Assembly: GCF_012396015.1 (NCBI RefSeq)
Contig: NZ_JAAXOQ010000006.1
Location: 1 to 64,000 of the forward strand
DNA length: 64,000 nucleotides
Direction of reading: 5' to 3'
From: Tsukamurella spumae
GTDB lineage: Bacteria; Actinomycetota; Actinomycetes; Mycobacteriales; Mycobacteriaceae
This document shows, one piece after another, positions 8,637 to 18,543 of this stretch (position 1 is the stretch's first letter; every line of letters starts with the position of its first letter). The notes beneath the pieces are model-generated. The model was not told the origin of the DNA, did not search any database, and saw nothing but the letters and a program-made list of their open reading frames with translations. A program made the position numbers and the translations under genes.

Positions 8637-9479
8637 CTACCGTCCGGCGGCTGCGCGCACCCGTTCTGCGCGGTCGGGGAGCAGGTGGCCCGCGCCGGGC
8701 AGCAGGGTCACCGCGGCGTCGCCGAATGCGGCGCGCGCGTGGGCCGCGGCCCGCGGACCGTCGAGCATCTTGTCGCGCTCGCCGAACGCGGCGCTGACCG
8801 GCGCGGTGATCCTCGCCAGGGCCTCGTCGGCGAAGACGGGCAGCCCGTCGGTCCGCGGCCGGAAGGCCCGGAAGGTGAGGTCGCTGAACGCCGCGAGGTC
8901 GCGCGCGAGGCCGGGCTCGTCCGACGGCGTCCAGCCGGTGAAGTAGCGCATCGCCGCCCGCCGGCCGGGCGCTCCGAGCAGGCTCAGCAGTCCCGCGACC
9001 AGCAGCGGCGCGGTCCGGCGCGGCCCGAGTCCGCCCGGTGCCAGCAGGCCGAGCGAACGCACCCGCGACGGGTGCTCCGTGGCGTAGTCCAGCGCCACCC
9101 AGCCGCCGAGCGACTCGCCGATCACCGCCGCGTGCGGCGCACCGAGGGCATCCGTCACGCCGGCGAGCCACGCGGCGTGCGCCCCGGGTTCGAGGAGGAG
9201 CCGTTCCACGACGGTGCCGCCCGGCTCGCCCGGCAGGTCCAGGGCGTGCACGCGATGCGCCTGTGCCAGCAGGGGGATCTCCGACGCCCAGTTCAGCGAC
9301 GTGCCGCCCGAGCCGTGCAGCAGCACGACCGTGGGTGCACCGTCGGGCCCGGCACTGAGGACGTGCGTCCCGTCGACGACGGTGCGCTCCACGTCCGGCA
9401 GGTACGCCGACAGCAGACGCGCGTACTCCTCGCGCACCTCGCGGGCGCCGTCCTCACTGCGGAATCGGTCGTCGGTCAT
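8637..9479 (-). CDS. Alpha/beta-fold hydrolase
   Basis: This 280-residue protein is an alpha/beta hydrolase. The oxyanion-hole motif VVLLHGSGGT is near residues 51-60. The nucleophile elbow IGESLGGW has the serine at residue 123. The catalytic histidine lies in PGAGHLLPDRAERV near the C-terminus. There is no signal peptide, so it is cytoplasmic. I chose ATG 9479, since a longer frame upstream has no conserved sequence. The family covers esterases, lipases, C-C hydrolases and haloperoxidase-like enzymes, and the substrate cannot be read from the sequence. It is transcribed away from the SRPBCC gene at 9559. Confidence 0.8.
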   Translation of the reverse strand: MTDDRFRSEDGAREVREEYARLLSAYLPDVERTVVDGTHVLSAGPDGAPTVVLLHGSGGTSLNWASEIPLLAQAHRVHALDLPGEPGGTVVERLLLEPGAHAAWLAGVTDALGAPHAAVIGESLGGWVALDYATEHPSRVRSLGLLAPGGLGPRRTAPLLVAGLLSLLGAPGRRAAMRYFTGWTPSDEPGLARDLAAFSDLTFRAFRPRTDGLPVFADEALARITAPVSAAFGERDKMLDGPRAAAHARAAFGDAAVTLLPGAGHLLPDRAERVRAAAGR

Positions 9480-9558
9480 CGCGTTCCCCCTCGTTCGGTC
9501 CCAGTCTGGCAGGACCGAAGCTCTCCGGTGAAGGTCAGGACCGTGCTGTACTGGTCCG

Positions 9559-10008
9559 GTGTTCGAGATGGAGCGCGACCCGGCGATCGTGGAGCTGGAC
9601 CGCTTCGTGCCGTGCACGCCCGCCGTGGTGTGGCGGGCCCTCACCGAGCCCGAGATCGTGGAGCAGTGGCTGGTGCGATCCGTCGGGCTCCGGCCCCAGG
9701 AGGGCACCACGTTCATCCTCGAGATCCCGTCGCACCCGCCCGGCGAGGTGTCCTGCGAGGTGAGCGCCGCCGTCCCCGGCGAGCGCTTCACCCACAGCTA
9801 CACCGACCTTCGCGCCGCCAGGCCCACGCGGTGGGTCGTGGACTGGCTGCTGGTCCCGGAGGGGAAAGGCACCCGCGTCGTCATGACGATGTCGGGCTTC
9901 GACTCGGGCGATCGTCAGCAGATGTTCGCCCGCAACGCCGCGGAGCGCGGCTACCGCAACACCCTGATCCCCAAGTTGGCCGACGCCGCGATAGCCCTCG
10001 ACAACTGA
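9559..10008 (+). CDS. SRPBCC (START-like) domain protein
   Basis: This 149-residue protein matches the AHSA1-like SRPBCC fold. It opens VELDRFVPCTPAVVWRALTEPEIVEQWLV, the usual helix-grip start where a hydrophobic ligand cavity forms, and continues with a series of beta-strand segments. It probably binds a small hydrophobic ligand. The start is GTG 9559 or ATG 9568. It is divergent from the alpha/beta hydrolase. A strong hairpin follows 16 nt after the stop codon. Confidence 0.75.
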   Translation: MFEMERDPAIVELDRFVPCTPAVVWRALTEPEIVEQWLVRSVGLRPQEGTTFILEIPSHPPGEVSCEVSAAVPGERFTHSYTDLRAARPTRWVVDWLLVPEGKGTRVVMTMSGFDSGDRQQMFARNAAERGYRNTLIPKLADAAIALDN

Positions 10009-10024
10009 TCGGCGCCACGCGGAT

Positions 10025-10070
10025 ACGGGAACGGCCCGCGACCAACAAAGCTGGTCACGGGCCGTTCCGT
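10025..10070. terminator. Strong bidirectional hairpin between the SRPBCC gene and tRNA-Ser
   Basis: Arms acgggaacggcccgcgacca (10025-10044) and tggtcacgggccgttccgt (10052-10070) pair over 19 bp with one mismatch and one bulge around a 7-nt loop. It ends exactly at the tRNA 3' CCA on the opposite strand and lies just after the SRPBCC stop codon, so it can serve both converging transcripts. Confidence 0.8.
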
Positions 10071-10158
10071 GGCGGAGGATAGGGGATTTGAACCCCTGAG
10101 GGCTATTAACCCAACCCGCGTTCCAGGCGAGCGCCATAGGCCACTAGGCGAATCCTCC
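10070..10158 (-). tRNA. tRNA-Ser (anticodon GGA)
   Basis: The reverse strand folds as a class II tRNA. The acceptor stem GGAGGAT (10158-10152) pairs with ATCCTCC (10080-10074), followed by discriminator G and an encoded CCA. The anticodon loop CTGGAAC gives GGA. A long variable arm and the T-loop GGTTCAAATC are present, as expected for serine. In M. tuberculosis the same serine tRNA and SRP RNA genes lie near Rv3722c. Confidence 0.95.
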
Positions 10159-10221
10159 GTGGACCACTGTAGACGAAGGCCCCCGTCGACCCAAACGGGG
10201 CCGGACCCGTATAGTGGTCCA

Positions 10222-10224
<3 letters not shown>
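10157..10224. promoter_or_regulatory. Mirror-image promoters for tRNA-Ser and SRP RNA
   Basis: Two divergent stable-RNA genes share this gap. For the SRP RNA, TATAGT at 10210-10215 is a -10 box placing the start near 10222. For the tRNA, TACAGT on the minus strand (10171-10166) places the start near 10159. The stretches ccgtggaccactgta (10157-10171) and tatagtggtccacgg (10210-10224) are complementary inverted copies with one mismatch, so both promoters have the same -10 and discriminator sequence. Confidence 0.7.
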
Positions 10225-11635
<1,411 letters not shown>

Positions 11636-11664
11636 GGCGCGCGAAGAGCAGGAGGATCGCGCCG

Positions 11665-12945
11665 GTGGCGGACGAGAACAGCCGGCGGTTCCCCCGGCAG
11701 TGGTGGGTGCTAGCGCTCTTCGCGGTGTCCGCGGGGGCCGCCGTGTGGCAGCAGTTCGTCCGGATCCCGTTCTCCACGCCGATGTACGGGTTGTTCCACA
11801 ATCAGATCGACGCGGAGGTCTATCGCAAGGGCGGTCAGATCGTGGCCCGCGGCGGTGCGGGCCTCTACGACGGTGCGCTGCTCAACGACATCCTGCCCTT
11901 CACCTACACGCCCTTCGCCGGCGTGCTGTTCGTGCCGCTGAGCTGGATGTCCACGGACGTGATGCGCTGGGTCTGGACCGTGGCGGTGCTGCTCGCGCTG
12001 CTGGCGTGCATCATGATCGCGTTCCGCTTGCTGGGCTTCGCCCGGGACTGGCGCCTGTGGTTCGCCGGGGTCTGCCTGACCCTCGTGGCGACGGTGCTCG
12101 AGCCCGTCCGCACGACGATCTGGTTCGGCCAGATCAACGTCTTCCTCATGCTGCTCCTGCTGTGGGATCTGGGGCGGCCCAGCGGTGCACGGTTCAAGGG
12201 GCTCAGCATCGGCATCGCCGCGGGCATCAAACTCACGCCCGCGTTCTTCCTCGCCTACCTCGTGGTCACCAGGCAGTGGCGGGAGGCGCGGAACGCCCTG
12301 GGCGCGCTCGTCGGCACCGTCGTGGTCGGCTTCCTGGTGATCCCGCACGAGTCGTGGCGGTACTGGTCCGGCACGTTCCTCGACGCCAACCGGGTCGGTG
12401 AGCCGAACCAGGTGGGCAACCAGTCCATCAACGGCCTCATCGCCTTCCTCACCCACGCCGAGAAGCCCTCGACGGCGATCTGGCTCGCGGTCGCGGTGCC
12501 GGCCGCGCTCGCAGGCCTGGCCGTCGCCGCGTGGGCGCACCGCCGTGGCGAGACACTGCTGGCGATCACCGTCGTCGGGCTCACGGCATGCGCCGTGTCG
12601 CCCTTCTCGTGGGGGCACCACTGGGTGTGGATCGTGCCGCTGCTGGTCCTGCTGCTCGGCCGGGCGCTGCAGGCGGACACGGGGACGGAGCGCATTCTCG
12701 CGCTGCTCCTGGCCGCCGGGCTCGTCGCGGCCACCTTCATCTGGGTGACCTACTTCCCGCATCTGCAGCCGACGGGCGTCGACGACGTGCACGACACCTA
12801 CGCCATCGGCATCTTCCTGCGGCCGATGGCCGATCCACTGCTCAAGGCCCTCGCCGGCGGCGTCTACGTGTGGATCTTCGCGGCGACGCTGATCGGTGCC
12901 ACCTGGCATCTGCGGCGCACGGATCGGGCCGACCGTGCAGCCTGA
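11665..12945 (+). CDS. GT87-type membrane mannosyltransferase
   Basis: This is a 426-residue integral membrane protein with about ten hydrophobic segments, resembling the alpha-mannosyltransferases of the DUF2029/GT87 group of Mycobacteriales (PimE, MptC, Rv2181 relatives). These use polyprenyl-phosphate-mannose outside the membrane to build phosphatidylinositol mannosides and lipoarabinomannan. The early periplasmic loop reads QIDAEVYRKGGQIVARGG followed by LYDG and PFTYTPFAGVLFVPL; the acidic residues there (D, E) are the usual catalytic region. A GTG start at 11665 has AGGAGG at 11650-11655. The exact glycan position cannot be told. Confidence 0.8.
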   Translation: MADENSRRFPRQWWVLALFAVSAGAAVWQQFVRIPFSTPMYGLFHNQIDAEVYRKGGQIVARGGAGLYDGALLNDILPFTYTPFAGVLFVPLSWMSTDVMRWVWTVAVLLALLACIMIAFRLLGFARDWRLWFAGVCLTLVATVLEPVRTTIWFGQINVFLMLLLLWDLGRPSGARFKGLSIGIAAGIKLTPAFFLAYLVVTRQWREARNALGALVGTVVVGFLVIPHESWRYWSGTFLDANRVGEPNQVGNQSINGLIAFLTHAEKPSTAIWLAVAVPAALAGLAVAAWAHRRGETLLAITVVGLTACAVSPFSWGHHWVWIVPLLVLLLGRALQADTGTERILALLLAAGLVAATFIWVTYFPHLQPTGVDDVHDTYAIGIFLRPMADPLLKALAGGVYVWIFAATLIGATWHLRRTDRADRAA

Positions 12946-14167
12946 TCGCCTCGCCGAGGACCGTCGGCTGCTCGCCTACCTCGGCACCGCGATGATCGCC
13001 GGGGGCCAGCCCGTGCACGAGGTCGAGTACGACCTCAAAGGCGTCGCCACGGCCCTCGGCTATCCGCTTGCGCAGGTCGGTGCCACACCGACGGGGCTCA
13101 CGCTGGGGCTCGAGCCCGGGGCCGCCGCCAGCTTCGAGTCCGTCGACGGTCCGCTGCGGCTCGACCAGTCGGCCGTCGTCGCGGACGTCCGACGGGGCCT
13201 CGTCCGGCGCACGCTCTCGGTCGACGAGGCCTTCGCCCGGCTCGGCAACCTGCGCTCGCTGCCGCACCACTATCCGCGCTGGGTGCAGGACATCTCGTGG
13301 CCCGCGATCGCCATCGGCATCGCGATGCTGCTGCAGCCGGGGTGGCCGAACATCCTCGCCGCAGCGATCGGCGGGGTCGTCGTGATGCTGCTGGTCAAAC
13401 TCGCCGGGCGGGTACGGCTCGCCGCGACGCTGCTCCCGACGATCGCGGCGTTCGTGGTGGGCACGGGCGTGTTCGCCGCCGCGCAGGCGGGCTGGCTCGA
13501 CGGTCCGCTGCGCACCCTCCTCGCGCCGCTCGCGGTCCTGCTGCCGGGCGCGCTCGTGGTGACCGGCATGTCGGAGCTGGCCGCCGGCGCGATGGTGGCG
13601 GGTAGCGCCCGGCTCACCTTCGGCACGGTGCAGTTGCTGCTCTTCTCGCTCGGCGTCCTCAGCGCGACGACGGTGCTCGGCGTCGCACCCGAGTTGCTGG
13701 CGAACGTGCGGGTGAACCAGCTCGGGACGTGGGGGCCGCCGGTCGGGCTCGCGGTGATCTGCGTCGGGGTGTGCCTCAACGAGGGAGCGTCCATGCGGCT
13801 GCTGCCCGCGATCGCGCTGGTGGTGGCGGCGGCTTTCGGAGCGCAGCTCGCAGGGCAGGCGGTATCGGGAGCGGTGCTGGGCGGGTTCCTGGGCGCGATC
13901 GCGGGCAGCCTGGGCGCGTCGCTGGTGGCGTATCTGCGGCCGCAGCTGCCCCGGCTCGTGGTCTTCCTGCCCGCGTTCTGGGTGCTGGTGCCCGGCAGCC
14001 TGGGACTACTGTCCGTCACCTCGGTGGGCATCGACCCGCAGCAGGGCGTGCGGACCGTGGTCGACGTCGGCGCCGTCATCTGCGCCCTGGCGTTGGGCCT
14101 GCTGTTCGGATCCGCGATGGCCCAGGCCGCCGCCGGTCAGCTCGCGCGGGTGCGCACACCTCGGTAA
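12935..14167 (+). CDS. ThrE-type threonine/serine exporter
   Basis: This 410-residue protein has the two parts of the ThrE family: an N-terminal soluble domain (about residues 1-115, AYLGTAMIAGGQPVHEVEYD) and a membrane domain of about ten helices (from WPAIAIGIAMLLQPGWPN). In Corynebacterium ThrE exports threonine and serine. I chose GTG 12935, which overlaps the end of the mannosyltransferase gene by 11 nt, since that start fits homologues and suggests translational coupling. Specificity is inferred from family only. Confidence 0.8.
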   Translation: MQPDRLAEDRRLLAYLGTAMIAGGQPVHEVEYDLKGVATALGYPLAQVGATPTGLTLGLEPGAAASFESVDGPLRLDQSAVVADVRRGLVRRTLSVDEAFARLGNLRSLPHHYPRWVQDISWPAIAIGIAMLLQPGWPNILAAAIGGVVVMLLVKLAGRVRLAATLLPTIAAFVVGTGVFAAAQAGWLDGPLRTLLAPLAVLLPGALVVTGMSELAAGAMVAGSARLTFGTVQLLLFSLGVLSATTVLGVAPELLANVRVNQLGTWGPPVGLAVICVGVCLNEGASMRLLPAIALVVAAAFGAQLAGQAVSGAVLGGFLGAIAGSLGASLVAYLRPQLPRLVVFLPAFWVLVPGSLGLLSVTSVGIDPQQGVRTVVDVGAVICALALGLLFGSAMAQAAAGQLARVRTPR

Positions 14168-14267
14168 CGGGGTGTTCCGGGCCGCTGCTCCCGGCTTTCG
14201 GCCTCTCCGCCGTCGGTGCGCCCGCTACCGTGGGGTGCAGACGTGAACGTCGAGGGGGAGGGCCCAC

Positions 14268-14852
14268 ATGTATCCGAACGTTGTACCGATTCCACGCGTC
14301 TACCGCGCGCTCGCGCTGATCCAGGCGCTGATCGCCGGGCTCACCCTGGTGGGCCTCGTGATCTGGTGGATGTCGTCGTACTCGTCGACGGGGAACGAGT
14401 ACGACAGCGACCTCGGCTTCGGCGGGATGATGTTCCTCCTGCTGGCGCCCGTGCTGATCCAGGTGGCGCTCCTGTTCGTGCCGCTCATCGGGCTCGCCGT
14501 CTTCGTCGCGCGCGGGTCGCTTCCGGCCCGCGTCGCCAGTTGCTGCATCTGGGGCGTGCTCATGCTGCTGGGTATGGTCGCGGTGCAGGTGCACCCGGCC
14601 TACGTGCTGGTGCTGTTCGTCTCGCTGTGCATGCTGCTCGCGATCTCCTTCGCCGACCGCCTCGGCGGTGCCCGCCCGCCGCAGCCGCCGGTGCCGGGCC
14701 CGGGACCGGGGCAGTTCGCACCACCGCCCCCGTATTCGACGGGGCAGTTCCCCGCGGTCCCGCCGCACCACACCGGGCAGTTCCACGCCGATCCGCCGTC
14801 CCCGTCGGACCGGTTCCCCGCGAGCCCGCCGCCGTCGGACGAGCGACCGTGA
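14268..14852 (+). CDS. Small membrane protein with proline-rich tail
   Basis: This 194-residue protein is not recognised. It has four hydrophobic segments (about residues 12-34, 52-80, 90-108 and 111-127), then a cytoplasmic-looking tail of about 60 residues rich in Pro, with repeated PPP and TGQF elements. The start ATG 14268 follows GAGGGGGAGG at 14250-14259. It lies between the ThrE-like gene and dnaX. Proline-rich tails of this kind often mediate protein contacts in Mycobacteriales envelope proteins, but no function is claimed. Confidence 0.65.
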   Translation: MYPNVVPIPRVYRALALIQALIAGLTLVGLVIWWMSSYSSTGNEYDSDLGFGGMMFLLLAPVLIQVALLFVPLIGLAVFVARGSLPARVASCCIWGVLMLLGMVAVQVHPAYVLVLFVSLCMLLAISFADRLGGARPPQPPVPGPGPGQFAPPPPYSTGQFPAVPPHHTGQFHADPPSPSDRFPASPPPSDERP

Positions 14853-14929
14853 CGGCGCCGTCCGCGGGAAGTGCGGACGGTGTCGGAGCGAGCTGCGCCG
14901 CTGTCGGACCCTGCCGGTAACCTGGCACC

Positions 14930-17209
14930 GTGGCTCTCTATCGGAAGTACCGTCCAGCGACGTTCGCCGAGGTCGTGGGCCAGGAGCACGTCACCGAGCC
15001 GCTGAGTACGGCGCTCGATTCCGGCCGCATCAACCACGCCTACCTGTTCTCCGGACCGCGCGGCTGCGGCAAGACCTCGTCGGCCCGCATCCTGGCGCGC
15101 TCGCTCAACTGCGAGCAGGGCCCCACGAGCACGCCGTGCGGGGTCTGCAACTCGTGCGTCGCACTCGCCCCCGGCGGCCCCGGCAACCTCGACGTCACCG
15201 AGATGGACGCGGCCAGCCACGGCGGTGTCGACGATGCGCGTGAACTCCGTGATCGCGCCTTCTACGCCCCGGCGGAATCGCGCTACCGCGTCTTCATCGT
15301 CGACGAGGCGCACATGGTCACGCCGCAGGGCTTCAACGCTCTGCTGAAGATCGTCGAGGAGCCGCCGGAGCACCTCATCTTCATCTTCGCCACCACGGAA
15401 CCGGAGAAGGTGCTCACCACCATCCGCTCCCGGACGCACCACTACCCGTTCCGGCTGCTGGCGCCGAACGTGATGCGGCCGCTGCTGGAGCGGATCACGG
15501 GCGCCGAGCACGTCGCGGTCGAGCCGCAGGTCTATCCGCTGGTGATCCGGGCCGGCGGCGGCTCCCCGCGTGACTCGCTGTCGATCATGGACCAGTTGCT
15601 CGCCGGCGCGGGTGCTGAGGGCGTCACCTATCAGCGCGCCCTCGGCCTGCTCGGCGTCACCGATACGGCGCTCATCGACGCCGCGATCGACGCCCTCGCC
15701 ACCGCTGACGGTGCCGCGCTCTTCGGCGCTGTCGAGCGGGTGATGGAGGCCGGGCACGATCCCCGTCGGTTCGCCACCGACCTGCTGGAGCGCCTACGCG
15801 ACCTGATCCTCTTGCACACCGTGCCCGATGCGGCCGATCGCGGTCTCATCGACGTCCCGGTGGACGTGCTCGAGACCATGCGCGGCGAGGCCGCGAAGCT
15901 GGGCCTGGCCACGCTCACCCGGTGTGCGGAGGTCACGCACGCCTCCCTCGCCGAGATGCGCGGCGCCACATCGCCCCGGCTGTTGCTCGAGGTCATGTGT
16001 GCGCGCATGCTGCTCCCCGCCGCCGACGACTCGCAGGCCGCCCTGCTCCAGCGCATCGAGGCGCTCGAGCGCCGTCCCGCCGGTGCGCCGCTCGCCGTCG
16101 GGTCGGTGCCCACCGGTCCGGTGTCCGACGGTGCCGCCCCTGCCGCTCCCCAGCCCGACGGTGCTTCCCGGTTCGTTCGGCCCAGCCAGCGGCAGGCGGA
16201 GACCTCTCCCGCGGCTCCGCCGGAGCCCGCGGCGCCGGCGCCCGCAGCGCCGGCGCCAGCAATGCCGGAGCCGGCGACTCCGGAACCCGCCAGTGCGGCG
16301 TCGGTCATGCCGGAGCACGCGGCACCGGAGGTCGTTACGCGCGAGCCGGCGCCGGTCATCGAGTCCGAGCCGGTGTTGCACAGGCCGGCTCCGGAGCCCG
16401 AGCGTGCCCCGGAGCCGACGGCCCCGGAGCCGACCGCCGAGCCCGTCGCTGCGTCTGAGCCCGTCGCTGCGCCTGAGCAGGGCGGGGCGGCGCGCGCGGA
16501 ACCGACCGCACCCGAACCGGTCGGACCACCCGAGCCCGAACCCGCACCTCAATCGGCCCCCGCACCTCAGTCGGCCCCCGCGGCGGCGCAGGCCCCGTCG
16601 GGTCCGTCGATCGACGAGGTCCGTACCGCCTGGCCCAAGGTGCTCCGCGCGGTCAGCGGCCGCAGCAAGGTCACGGCCACGCTGATGACGAACATGCAGG
16701 TGCTCGGCCTGTCGGGTGATGTCCTGCATCTCGCGCTGCCGATCCCGGCGCTGCTCGGCCGATTCAGCGATCAGCAGCACGTGGGCAACCTCCGCGAGGC
16801 GGTCCGCGAGGTCTTCGGCACCCAGTGGAACGTCGAGGTCGGCGACGGCAGCGGCGGTGCTCGCCCGCAGCAGGGTGCGTCCGCGGCGCCGCCGCAGCAG
16901 CGCCCGGCCGCAGAGCCGCAGCGCAAGGCCCCGCCCACCTTCGAACGCCGCAGCCGCGCGGGCGATCAGCGGCCCGACCCCCGGCCCGCGGCGCGGGAGA
17001 ACCGCGCACCGTCGCACCACGACGACATCCCGCTCCCGCCCGAGCCGGACCCCGAGCCGGCGCCGGTCGAGGAGATCTCCGAGGAGGAGATGATGGACGC
17101 GGCGCACCGCGAGGACGCGGTGTCGGGCGCTTCCTCAGCGCCCCGCCGCGATCCCGATGAGATCGCGCTGGAACTGCTGCGCAACGAGCTCGGCGCCCGC
17201 CCGATCTGA
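14930..17209 (+). CDS. dnaX: DNA polymerase III subunits gamma and tau
   Basis: This 759-residue protein is the clamp-loader ATPase. The Walker A GPRGCGKT is at residues 42-49. A zinc site uses C61, C70, C73 and C76. Walker B reads VFIVDEAHMVT, and the sensor region has FIFATTEPEKVLTTIRSRTHHYPF. Domain III ends near residue 370. A long Pro/Ala/Glu-rich linker (about 390-555, with short direct repeats) leads to a conserved C-terminal tau part (VLRAVSGRSKVTATLMTNMQ). I see no obvious slippery site, so gamma may not be made here. GTG 14930 begins MALYRKYRPATFAEVVGQ. Convergent with the methyltransferase gene. Confidence 0.95.
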   Translation: MALYRKYRPATFAEVVGQEHVTEPLSTALDSGRINHAYLFSGPRGCGKTSSARILARSLNCEQGPTSTPCGVCNSCVALAPGGPGNLDVTEMDAASHGGVDDARELRDRAFYAPAESRYRVFIVDEAHMVTPQGFNALLKIVEEPPEHLIFIFATTEPEKVLTTIRSRTHHYPFRLLAPNVMRPLLERITGAEHVAVEPQVYPLVIRAGGGSPRDSLSIMDQLLAGAGAEGVTYQRALGLLGVTDTALIDAAIDALATADGAALFGAVERVMEAGHDPRRFATDLLERLRDLILLHTVPDAADRGLIDVPVDVLETMRGEAAKLGLATLTRCAEVTHASLAEMRGATSPRLLLEVMCARMLLPAADDSQAALLQRIEALERRPAGAPLAVGSVPTGPVSDGAAPAAPQPDGASRFVRPSQRQAETSPAAPPEPAAPAPAAPAPAMPEPATPEPASAASVMPEHAAPEVVTREPAPVIESEPVLHRPAPEPERAPEPTAPEPTAEPVAASEPVAAPEQGGAARAEPTAPEPVGPPEPEPAPQSAPAPQSAPAAAQAPSGPSIDEVRTAWPKVLRAVSGRSKVTATLMTNMQVLGLSGDVLHLALPIPALLGRFSDQQHVGNLREAVREVFGTQWNVEVGDGSGGARPQQGASAAPPQQRPAAEPQRKAPPTFERRSRAGDQRPDPRPAARENRAPSHHDDIPLPPEPDPEPAPVEEISEEEMMDAAHREDAVSGASSAPRRDPDEIALELLRNELGARPI

Positions 17210-17240
17210 TCGAGGCGAGCGCCGAGCTCGGGGTGGGCGG

Positions 17241-18542
17241 CTAGGCCTCCCACCAGGGGCGCAAGGGCAGGTCGCCGGCTCCGCCCTTCGCGTCCAGCTT
17301 CACCGCCAGAACCTGATGGAGCTGGACCACGTTGCGCTCGAAGCCGAGCCGCGATCCGGCCATGTACAGGCCCCAGACCCGGGCGGTGCCGATGCCCACC
17401 TCGGCCACGGCCTCGTCCCAGTTGGCGTCCAGGTTCTTGCACCACTCCGCGAGGGTCAGCGCGTAGTGCTCGCGCAGGTTCTCCTCGTGCCGAACCTCCA
17501 TGCCGCCGATGTCCTGGATCGCGGCGATGACCTTGCCGGAGCCCGTGAGTTCCCCGTCGGGGAAGACGTACCGGTCGATGAACTGGCCGCCCTTGCCCGA
17601 CAGCTTGTTGTCGTGCCGGGTGATCGTGTGATTGAGCAGCAGCCCACCGGTTTTCAGCTTGTCGCGCAGCGACGTGAAGTACGACGGGTAGTTGTGCACG
17701 CCGATGTGTTCCGTGAGGCCGATGGAGCTGATCGCGTCGAAATCGCCCTCCCGGACGTCGCGGTAGTCGCTGTAGCGCACCTCGGCGAACTCGCCGAGGC
17801 CCTCGGCTTCGATCGCTGCCTGCGCCCACTGCGCCTGCTCCTTGGAGAGCGTCGCGCCGATGGCGTGCACACCCCGCCGGGCGGCGTAGCGCACCATGCC
17901 GCCCCAGCCGCAGCCGACGTCGAGCAGCCGGTCGCCGGGCTTCAGCCGGAGCTTCTCGAAGACCAGGCGGTACTTGTTCTCCTGCGCCTCCTCGAGCGTG
18001 GCGTCCGCATTCGGGTAGCAGGCGCACGTGTAGGTCATCGACGGGCCGAGGACCAGTTCGTAGAACCGGTTGGACACGTCGTAGTGGTGCTGGATGGCGT
18101 CCGCATCCCGGGCCTTGCTGTGCCGCAGTCCTTCTGCGATGCGGCGCCAGCGGGGGATCGCCTCCTGCGGTGGCGGTGCCACGGGGATCATCCGCTCGGC
18201 CCCCACGGACCGCGCGATCTGCGCGATCAGCTTCGGCCCGGGCTTGGCGAACTGCAGGTCGTCCGAGAGCGCCTTGAGCGCCTCGTACGGATCTCCCGGG
18301 GGAGCGCCGATCAGCTCGAGGTCGCCGGCGATGTAGGCGCGGGCGAGGCCCATGTCTCCGGGGGCCGTTGCGAGATACGTGGTTCCGCGTGGGGTGAGCA
18401 GGTCCAGCCCGTACTGTGCATCGTCCGGGCCGGCGGAAGAGCCGTCGTAGGCCCGCACGCGGACAGCGAGATTCCCGCCCGCGACCTTCTCGATGATCTC
18501 CGCGAGACTCAGCTTCGGGAGATGCTCCGTGGCGCGCGTCAA
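17241..18542 (-). CDS. SAM-dependent cyclopropane-fatty-acid-synthase-family methyltransferase
   Basis: This 433-residue enzyme belongs to the cyclopropane synthase / mycolic acid methyltransferase fold. The SAM-binding motif RLLDVGCGWGGMVRYAA is near residue 205, preceded by the family's HYDVSNRFYELVLGPSMTYT. C-terminal conserved parts include GLTEHIGVHNYPSYF and KNLDANWDEAV. It acts on unsaturated acyl chains of phospholipids. I chose TTG 18542, 8 nt after GGAGG (18555-18551), since the longer frame runs into the upstream gene. The upstream FAD gene ends 1 nt before. This pair corresponds to Rv3719-Rv3720 and resembles the 10-methyl fatty acid pair TmsA/TmsB. Confidence 0.88.
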   Translation of the reverse strand: MTRATEHLPKLSLAEIIEKVAGGNLAVRVRAYDGSSAGPDDAQYGLDLLTPRGTTYLATAPGDMGLARAYIAGDLELIGAPPGDPYEALKALSDDLQFAKPGPKLIAQIARSVGAERMIPVAPPPQEAIPRWRRIAEGLRHSKARDADAIQHHYDVSNRFYELVLGPSMTYTCACYPNADATLEEAQENKYRLVFEKLRLKPGDRLLDVGCGWGGMVRYAARRGVHAIGATLSKEQAQWAQAAIEAEGLGEFAEVRYSDYRDVREGDFDAISSIGLTEHIGVHNYPSYFTSLRDKLKTGGLLLNHTITRHDNKLSGKGGQFIDRYVFPDGELTGSGKVIAAIQDIGGMEVRHEENLREHYALTLAEWCKNLDANWDEAVAEVGIGTARVWGLYMAGSRLGFERNVVQLHQVLAVKLDAKGGAGDLPLRPWWEA

Positions 18543-18543
18543 A

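Noticed and set aside
16200-16600. Repeats in the dnaX linker as a separate tandem-repeat element
   Set aside because: They are short Pro/Ala/Glu-coding near-repeats in a disordered linker that is normal for actinobacterial DnaX.
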